Shown here: one piece after another, positions 58,904 through 64,000 of the stretch
Numbering within the stretch: the stretch's first letter is position 1
How the letters are laid out: every line of letters starts with the position of its first letter
Assembly: GCF_018130695.1 (NCBI RefSeq)
Contig: NZ_JAFCJX010000037.1
Location: forward strand, 26,114-90,113
Length of the DNA: 64,000 bases
Direction: 5' to 3'
Origin: Bradyrhizobium jicamae
Lineage (GTDB): Bacteria > Pseudomonadota > Alphaproteobacteria > Rhizobiales > Xanthobacteraceae
Position numbers and translations under genes: made by a program
The notes under the pieces: model-generated
Told to the model about the DNA's origin: nothing
What the model saw: the letters and a program-made list of their open reading frames with translations, nothing else
Databases searched by the model: none

Positions 58904-59845
58904 TCAGCCGCAGGCCCAGTCGAATTCCATCGTCGCAAGGTCGAGCTGCGCATTGCCGCCGCCGAAATTGAAGCCACCGAAATGCTCTTCGATCTCGAGA
59001 TAGGTTGCGCTGAATTTCGGCGTCCACTGGCATGGGAACATCGTGCCGCCGAGATGGTTGCGACCATGCAGACGCTTCAGCCCGAGCGCGACACCGTCGG
59101 TCGAATAGGGAGCGATGTAGTCGCCGAGCTCGTTCTTGTGCAGCAGGTGATCGCGTGGCGGCCTGCCGACATTGACATCGTTCTCGCGCATCGCGATGGC
59201 GACGCCGTAAGCCGGGTGGCCGATCTCCGGGATGTGGTTGAACAGCCGATACCAGTATTTCTTCTGCAACTCCTCGACGTCGTCGTAGCTGCCATGGCTG
59301 CCGGTCTGCACGTCGAAGGCCATACGTGCCGCGCCCGTCTCGAGCCAGAGCGGCAGCGGGTTCTGTTGCAGCAGGGGATTGCCGGAGAGGTCAGGCGGCT
59401 GGCAGAGCGGACCTGCGAATTCGGCCGCGGTCAGCCAGATCGCTGCAAAATTGTGGTCGATCAGATCGGTCATCCGGCATTCCATCGGATGACGGTTCTG
59501 CAGGTAGGTCCGGTACGGCAGCAGGTTTGCGTCGACAGGACGCGTGCTGTCGCTGGCGGCGAGATAATTCCCGACCGTCTCTACATAGTCGGGCTCGTCA
59601 TATTGCTGGTCGGCGAACAGCGCGAGCGCGACGTAATCGTTTCCCCTGGTGCGATATTGTTCGGGGATGCGCAGCGTAAAGCCGTGCTGCATCGGAAAGC
59701 CGTCGTGCGGGCTGAGCGGCCATTGCTCGGGCCGGAGGCCCGGTGGCAGGCCATAGCACCAGCCGTGATCATTCCTGGTGCCGCGGGCGGGAGGTGTCTT
59801 GAGGAGCGTCAGATCATAGCCAATGGTCGGCGGTGCCAGTGTCAT
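58904..59845 (-). CDS. Protein of unknown function
   Basis: A 313-residue soluble protein, start MTLAPPTIGYD at 59845 (a longer frame to 59926 exists but runs through the repeat). No signal peptide or membrane span. Notable segments: HDGFPMQHGFTLRIPEQYR, YVALALFADQQYDEP, ARMAFDVQTGSHGSYDD, NHLGGTMFPCQWTP and at the end HFGGFNFGGGNAQLDLATM. The C-terminal part recalls proteins of the DUF1963/YwqG kind (HLGG plus a Gly-rich strand), but I cannot confirm it. It stands alone between the stress gene and a palindromic repeat. Confidence 0.6.
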   Translation of the reverse strand: MTLAPPTIGYDLTLLKTPPARGTRNDHGWCYGLPPGLRPEQWPLSPHDGFPMQHGFTLRIPEQYRTRGNDYVALALFADQQYDEPDYVETVGNYLAASDSTRPVDANLLPYRTYLQNRHPMECRMTDLIDHNFAAIWLTAAEFAGPLCQPPDLSGNPLLQQNPLPLWLETGAARMAFDVQTGSHGSYDDVEELQKKYWYRLFNHIPEIGHPAYGVAIAMRENDVNVGRPPRDHLLHKNELGDYIAPYSTDGVALGLKRLHGRNHLGGTMFPCQWTPKFSATYLEIEEHFGGFNFGGGNAQLDLATMEFDWACG

Positions 59846-59866
59846 GCGGCTGGGGGTCCCTGCACT

Positions 59867-59915
59867 GGGCATGATCCGGAAAAGTGTAGACCGGTTTTCC
59901 GACAAGATCATGCCC
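59867..59915. repeat. 49-bp palindromic interspersed repeat
   Basis: GGGCATGATC (59867-59876) pairs with GATCATGCCC (59906-59915), and CGGAAAA (59877-59883) with TTTTCCG (59895-59901), with GTGTAGACCGG between. I recall this ATGATC-CGGAAAA...TTTTCCG-GATCAT unit as frequent between genes of Bradyrhizobium and Rhodopseudomonas. It lies upstream of the unknown minus-strand gene and downstream of dsbA. Confidence 0.7.
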
Positions 59916-59989
59916 CAAGAGTTCAAACGCTCCCCCTTAGTTGCGTCCTCTGCGAAGGCGGTTCGGTCGCAATCATCCGGCCAACAAAA

Positions 59990-60013
59990 AATCCGGCCGC
60001 AAGCAGCCGGATT
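59990..60013 (-). terminator. Rho-independent terminator of the DsbA-like gene
   Basis: AATCCGGC (59990-59997) with GCCGGATT (60006-60013), 8-base loop, followed on the minus strand by TTTTTG. It lies 26 bases beyond the DsbA-like stop. Confidence 0.8.
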
Positions 60014-60038
60014 CTTCAGATCAACGAAAGTGACGGAA

Positions 60039-60806
60039 TCAGCAGGTCGCCTTGCCGCAGCGGGCGATGCCGATCTTCTCCTTCAGGGCCTCCGCGCCAA
60101 CCGCGCCGATCACCACCTGCTTGCCAATCACGTAGCTCGGCGTGCCGTTCATGCCCATGGATTCCGCGAGCTTGAAATTCTCCTCGATGGTGGCTTTCGC
60201 CTCCGGGCTCGCCATGTCCTTCTCGAGCTTGGCCATGTCGAGGCCGACTTCCTTGGCCACCGCCATCGCGCGCGCCTTGTCGGCAGCGCCGCGGCCACCG
60301 AGCAGCTTCTGGTGGAAGTCGAGATATTTCTTGCCCGAGGGATCCTGCATGCGCACGGCGACCGCGACTTGCGCCGCTTCGACCGAGCCCTGGCTCAGCA
60401 CCGGAAACTCCTTCAGCACGACCTTCAGCTTCGGATCGGCCTTCATCAGGTCCATCATGTCGGCCATTGCACGCTTGCAGTAGCCGCAATTGTAATCGAA
60501 GAACTCGACGAAGGTGACGTCGCCGTCTTTGTTGCCGAGCGTCACGCCGCGCGGCGAGTTGAAGATGGTGTCGGCGTTCTTGGTGATGCTGGCCTGGTGC
60601 TTCTCGGCTTCGGCGGCGGCCTGCTTCTTGCTCAGCTCGTTCATTGCCTCTTCGAGCACCTCGGGATGCGCGATCAGGTAGTTGCGCACGATGGTCTCGA
60701 TGTCGCCTTTCTGGGTGTCGTTGAAGCTTTGCGCCGAGGCTTGCAGCGGCGTGCCGCCGATGGCGAGCGCGAGCAGAGCGGGAGCGAGGAAACGAAGCGA
60801 GGGCAT
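60039..60806 (-). CDS. DsbA-like periplasmic thiol-disulfide oxidoreductase
   Basis: A 255-residue thioredoxin-fold protein with signal peptide (FLAPALLALAIGGTPLQASAQ). A helical stretch (residues 35-70, KGDIETIVRNYLIAHPEV) precedes the DsbA fold; the active site is FDYNCGYCKR with Cys107 and Cys110. The cis-Pro loop reads NGTPSYVIG. The N-terminal helical extension is typical of the DsbG/BdbD or ScsC-like trimeric group. Two more cysteines near the C-terminus (RCGKATC) could form a second disulfide. It follows the M48 protease gene (both minus strand, 88 bases apart). Confidence 0.9.
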   Translation of the reverse strand: MPSLRFLAPALLALAIGGTPLQASAQSFNDTQKGDIETIVRNYLIAHPEVLEEAMNELSKKQAAAEAEKHQASITKNADTIFNSPRGVTLGNKDGDVTFVEFFDYNCGYCKRAMADMMDLMKADPKLKVVLKEFPVLSQGSVEAAQVAVAVRMQDPSGKKYLDFHQKLLGGRGAADKARAMAVAKEVGLDMAKLEKDMASPEAKATIEENFKLAESMGMNGTPSYVIGKQVVIGAVGAEALKEKIGIARCGKATC

Positions 60807-60894
60807 CGGGATAATCCTTGTTCGGCTGAGCGAATAATGTTGCCGCAGCTTTAAGCCGGTTTCGGTGATCGTTCTATGGAACTTCGGTTTATTT

Positions 60895-62373
60895 CTAGTT
60901 GTTTTTCGACCCGGGCATGGGCTTGGCGCTCACAATGTCGTCAGCTTTGACCCAGCCGGGCGTGCCGATCGCAAAGCGTGTCTTGGCGCGGGAGGCGAGA
61001 TCGCGCGCGGTCTTGCTGTCGCCACGGAGATAGGCTGCCTGCGCCGAGGCGAGGTCGGCCTGGGCGTAGTCGCCCTTGCGGCCATAGGCCATCGCGAGCT
61101 GGCTGTAGCCCATCGGCGCTTCGGTCTCGCGGGCCACCGCGGCGCGCAGGATGCCGATGGCTTCGTCGGTGAGAGCCTTGTTGTCGGAGGCGACCAGCGC
61201 CTGTCCAAGCATCATCTCGATCAACGGCGCGTTGCCGGACATTGCGACGGCCTTGCGCAGCGGCGCGATCGCTTCCGCCGGATGGCCGCCCTCGATCAGG
61301 GCCTGGCCGCGCAGCTCGTAGAAATAGGGATTGTTGGGCTGGACCTGGATCAGGCCGTCGATCTGCGCGATCGCCGAGCGCAAATCGCCGTGCAGATAGG
61401 TGGTGATCGCGCGCGCGTAACGCGCCGGCAGGCTGTTGTTGGAGAGCGGATAGCGCCGATACACCGTGTCCTGCCGCTCCATGAAGCCCGAGATCTTTGC
61501 GCGCACCATGTCGTGGCGCAGTTGCAGCGCCGGATCGTCCTTCTTGTCCCAGTACGGACTGGTATGTGCGAATTCCTCCAGCGCCTGGACGCGATCGATC
61601 GGCATCGGATGCGACTGCAGATAGGGATCGGCACCGCGCGCGGCGAACAGGCTCTCGTCGGTGAAGCGCTTGAAGGTCTCGTACATGCCCTTCGGCGACT
61701 GTTGTGTCGCAGTCAGGAACTTGACGCCGGCGCGGTCGGCGTTCTCTTCCTGCTGGCGCTGGTAGGACAACAGGGTGCGGCGGATCACCTCCGCCGGCGC
61801 CGACATCGCGGCCGCGCCGGCGCTGGAAAGACCGTTGCCGGAATTGCCCTTGGCGCCCGCGGCGATGGCGCCGGCGCCGAGTAGCATCGCGATGATCATC
61901 TGGGTCTGCGCCTGCGCCAACTGCTCGCGCAGCTTGGCGAGATGCCCGCCGGCGAGATGGCCGGTTTCGTGCGCGAGCACGCCGATGATCTGGTTCGGCG
62001 TCTCCGACTGCAGGATGGCGCCGTAATTGACGAAGATGCGGCGACCATCGGCGACGAATGCGTTGAAGCTGCCATCGTTGATGATCACCATCTGGATGTT
62101 CTGCTTCTCGAGCCCGGCGGCGCGCAGGATCGGCCTTGTGTACTCGCGCAGCAACTGCTCGGTCTCGGTATCGCGCAGCACCGGCGGGCCCTTGTTCTGC
62201 TGGGCAGTTACCGGCGTCATCGGGCCGACCATGAGGGCGAGCGCCGTCGTGATGGCGGTCAGCTTGCAGGCGATGGAGCGTTGCCGGGCAGAGCGGCGGA
62301 GCAGTGCGCCGAACCCGGCCCGGGTCAAATCAGACGGATCGCCCTGGGTGATGCTTGCACGGTTTTTCTTCAC
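60895..62373 (-). CDS. M48-family metalloprotease with TPR-like repeats (BepA-like)
   Basis: A 492-residue periplasmic protease. The N-terminal membrane/signal segment is LTAITTALALMVGPMTPV at about 38-55, giving an unusually long pre-signal part; the start is a GTG at 62373. The zinc motif is LAHETGHLAGGH with His135, Glu136 and His139. The C-terminal half (330-480) has TPR-like helical pairs (NPYFYELRGQALIEGGH and LAMAYGRKGDYAQADLASAQAAY). BepA of E. coli, which degrades misfolded outer-membrane proteins, has this architecture. Probably envelope quality control along with the DsbA-like protein. Confidence 0.9.
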   Translation of the reverse strand: MKKNRASITQGDPSDLTRAGFGALLRRSARQRSIACKLTAITTALALMVGPMTPVTAQQNKGPPVLRDTETEQLLREYTRPILRAAGLEKQNIQMVIINDGSFNAFVADGRRIFVNYGAILQSETPNQIIGVLAHETGHLAGGHLAKLREQLAQAQTQMIIAMLLGAGAIAAGAKGNSGNGLSSAGAAAMSAPAEVIRRTLLSYQRQQEENADRAGVKFLTATQQSPKGMYETFKRFTDESLFAARGADPYLQSHPMPIDRVQALEEFAHTSPYWDKKDDPALQLRHDMVRAKISGFMERQDTVYRRYPLSNNSLPARYARAITTYLHGDLRSAIAQIDGLIQVQPNNPYFYELRGQALIEGGHPAEAIAPLRKAVAMSGNAPLIEMMLGQALVASDNKALTDEAIGILRAAVARETEAPMGYSQLAMAYGRKGDYAQADLASAQAAYLRGDSKTARDLASRAKTRFAIGTPGWVKADDIVSAKPMPGSKNN

Positions 62374-62493
62374 GCGACCCGGTATCCACTTGGCTTGAAA
62401 GGGTTATAAGGACCCACCGAATACGGCCAGTCTGGGGCGGTAGCGGAAGCGGGAACCTTAAATCGGCGGTGGCCGCCGAAATAGCAGATATCG

Positions 62494-63681
62494 ATGCTTG
62501 AAGCGACATTTAGAGACCGCGTGACTGGCCTTCTGACGGCCTCGGGACGCAGCGAAGTTCCGCCTTTCATGGTGATGGACGTGATGGCGGCCGCGGCCCG
62601 AATCGAGGCCGCCGGCGGCCATGTCATCCACATGGAGGTCGGCCAGCCCGCAGAGGGAGCGCCGAAGCCCGCGATTGCAGCCGCACAGGCCGCGCTGCGC
62701 GAGGGGCGGATCGACTATACCTCCGCGCTCGGCATCCCGTCGCTGCGTGCCCGCATTGCGCGCCACTACCAGGAGACCTATGGCTGCACGGTCGACCCAG
62801 AGCGCATCGTCGTCACCACGGGCTCGTCGGGTGGCTTCATCCTGGCGTTCCTGTCGATGTTCGAGCCGGGCGATCGCGTCGCGGTCACCGTGCCCGGCTA
62901 TCCGCCATACCGTCACATCCTCACTGCGCTCGGCTGCGAGCCGGTGCTGATCGAGACCACCAACGACACCCGACACGCCCTGACCGGCGAGGCGCTGCTG
63001 GCCGCGCATCGCAAGGCGCCGCTGAAGGGCGTGCTGGTCGGCAGCCCCGCCAATCCGACCGGGACGATGATGTCGCGCGAGGCGCTGTCGAGCCTGATGC
63101 TGGCGGCCGAGAGCGCCGGCATCCGCTTCATCTCGGACGAGATCTATCATGGACTCGATTACGCGTTTCCCGCGGTGACGGCGGCCGAGCTGTCGCCGCA
63201 CGCGCTGGTGATCAACTCGTTCTCGAAATACTTCTGCATGACCGGCTGGCGGGTCGGCTGGATGGTGGTGCCGGAGCCGCTGGTGCGGCCGATCGAACGG
63301 CTCCAGCAGAACCTCTCGATCTCGGTGCCGACGCTGTCGCAGATCGCGGCGGAAGCGGCGTTCGAGGGACGCGAGGAGATGGAGGCGATCAAGCGCGGCT
63401 ATCAGGAGAACCGCCGCATCCTGATCGAGGGCCTGCCCAAGGCGGGGCTGACGAAATTTCTGCCGGCCGACGGCGCGTTCTATCTGTATGCCGACGTCTC
63501 CGACTTCACCAAGGACAGCTTTGCCTTCGCCGGCGAGATGCTGGAGCAGGCGCATGTCGCCGCGACCCCGGGCGTCGACTTCGATCCGATCCACGGCCGC
63601 GCCTTCGTCCGCTTCTCCTACGCGCGTTCGGCGGCCGACATGCAGGAAGCGGTTGCGCGGATCGCGCGTTGGCTTAAATAG
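62494..63681 (+). CDS. PLP-dependent aminotransferase, class I/II (aspartate aminotransferase fold)
   Basis: A 395-residue fold-type I aminotransferase. Landmarks: MEVGQPAEGAP near the N-terminus, DYTSALGIPSLRARIARHY, VTTGSSGGF at the PLP-phosphate site, GSPANPTGTMM with the conserved Asn, FISDEIYHGLDY with Asp, and the Schiff-base Lys in INSFSKYFCMTGWRVG. Full length for the group. In Rhizobiales it is often annotated simply as pyridoxal-phosphate-dependent aminotransferase; the amino donor cannot be told. Divergent from the protease gene. Confidence 0.93.
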   Translation: MLEATFRDRVTGLLTASGRSEVPPFMVMDVMAAAARIEAAGGHVIHMEVGQPAEGAPKPAIAAAQAALREGRIDYTSALGIPSLRARIARHYQETYGCTVDPERIVVTTGSSGGFILAFLSMFEPGDRVAVTVPGYPPYRHILTALGCEPVLIETTNDTRHALTGEALLAAHRKAPLKGVLVGSPANPTGTMMSREALSSLMLAAESAGIRFISDEIYHGLDYAFPAVTAAELSPHALVINSFSKYFCMTGWRVGWMVVPEPLVRPIERLQQNLSISVPTLSQIAAEAAFEGREEMEAIKRGYQENRRILIEGLPKAGLTKFLPADGAFYLYADVSDFTKDSFAFAGEMLEQAHVAATPGVDFDPIHGRAFVRFSYARSAADMQEAVARIARWLK

Positions 63682-63836
63682 CCTGCTCTGTTTCCGGGCT
63701 CGCCCTGGAGACAATTGAGCCGGGGTACACCGGCAGGCTGCACGCCGCGGACCAAGACGGCGAGGCGCACCAGTTCCATTGACTCAACTTGCCAAGGTGA
63801 TCTTGGCTCTATTTGTCATTTGAGGGGGAGAAACGC

Positions 63837-64000
63837 ATGGCAACGACAACGATTGCTGCGGGGCTGCCGGCCGCGAAGGCTGCCAAGCCGTGGTACAGGG
63901 TTCTCTACGTCCAGGTTCTGATCGCGATCGTGCTCGGCGTGATTGTCGGCTGGCTTTGGCCGGATCTCGGCAAGAACGACTGGATCAAGGCGATGGGCGA
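63837..64000 (+). CDS. dctA: C4-dicarboxylate transporter DctA, N-terminal part
   Basis: First 54 residues of a DctA-type dicarboxylate/amino-acid:cation symporter, cut by the right edge. After a short cytosolic leader (ATTTIAAGLPAAKAAKP) it has WYRVLYVQVLIAIVLGVIVG and WLWPDLG, the N-terminal signature of DctA. The start ATG 63837 follows a strong GAGGGGGAG site. DctA brings in succinate, malate and fumarate and is needed in nitrogen-fixing bacteroids. The 155-bp upstream region was checked for a sigma-54 promoter and none was seen. Confidence 0.85.
   Translation, partial: MATTTIAAGLPAAKAAKPWYRVLYVQVLIAIVLGVIVGWLWPDLGKNDWIKAMG

Noticed and set aside
63682..63836. Sigma-54 promoter for dctA
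   Set aside because: No TGGCAC-N5-TTGC match; the best stretch, TGGCTCTATTTGTCA, lacks the -12 GC.
1..64000. tRNA, rRNA, CRISPR arrays, transposases, integrases, restriction or phage-defence genes
   Set aside because: Intergenic stretches were read on both strands and the gene products examined; none of these was recognised.

Overview
The window is a GC-rich (mid-60s per cent by eye) stretch of an alphaproteobacterial chromosome, most likely Bradyrhizobium or a close relative in the Nitrobacteraceae. The pointers are an NDUFA12-type complex I accessory gene, BA14K and DUF1236 secreted proteins, a NodD-like LysR regulator, a GGAAC-N16-CGTT general-stress (EcfG) promoter, aroQ-accB-accC in a row, and two kinds of long palindromic intergenic repeat that I recall from bradyrhizobial genomes. 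I saw no tRNA, rRNA, CRISPR array, integrase, transposase or prophage gene.

Layout. 1-5076: an IclR regulator cut by the window edge faces a PLP aminotransferase and a glutamate-type amino-acid ABC transporter whose binding-protein gene is frameshifted. 5090-5607: a promoter, a 24-codon threonine-rich leader peptide and a terminator hairpin (a transcription attenuator) precede a threonyl-tRNA synthetase gene that has lost its middle. 5771-8773: three tightly coupled genes build a membrane redox module ([2Fe-2S]/flavin/b-type reductase, pentaheme cytochrome c, monoheme DUF3365 protein). 8801-11113: a Ser-rich protein, a small membrane protein and OpgC. 11501-14278: a LuxR-type response regulator convergent with a MASE1 hybrid histidine kinase.

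14696-22119: a seven-gene aromatic unit (intradiol dioxygenase, TfdB-like flavoprotein hydroxylase, complete branched-chain-type ABC importer). 22126-26086: a NodD-like regulator divergent from a luciferase-like monooxygenase, an alpha/beta hydrolase and a TctC/Bug binding protein, with an ATC-N9-GAT site between. 26090-28763: hybrid kinase and receiver. 28945-39151: accessory genes (EamA exporter, BA14K, NDUFA12, a DJ-1/PfpI enzyme divergent from a GlxA-type regulator, small secreted and coiled-coil proteins, a metallo-beta-lactamase-fold lactonase, an ion transporter, an esterase, an SDR).

39381-41202: DUF2155 protein and Leu/Phe-tRNA-protein transferase, with a palindromic repeat between. 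41402-55202: a DASS anion transporter, a four-gene RND efflux operon (adaptor, two permeases, outer-membrane factor) and a three-gene signalling operon. 55315-64000: housekeeping genes accC, accB and aroQ, a stress-promoter-driven DUF1236 gene, an unknown protein, a DsbA-like oxidoreductase, an M48 protease with a repeat domain, an aminotransferase and the start of dctA. Housekeeping genes usually adjacent in this group (NDUFA12, DUF2155, aat, accCB, aroQ) are separated here by two accessory blocks.

The observations most worth a second look are the threonine attenuator feeding a deleted thrS, the 5771-8773 redox module, the 65-residue Ser/Ala/Thr-rich insertion in the second RND permease, the candidate small RNA at 31388-31585 and the regulatory dyads at 23095, 32351 and 58824.
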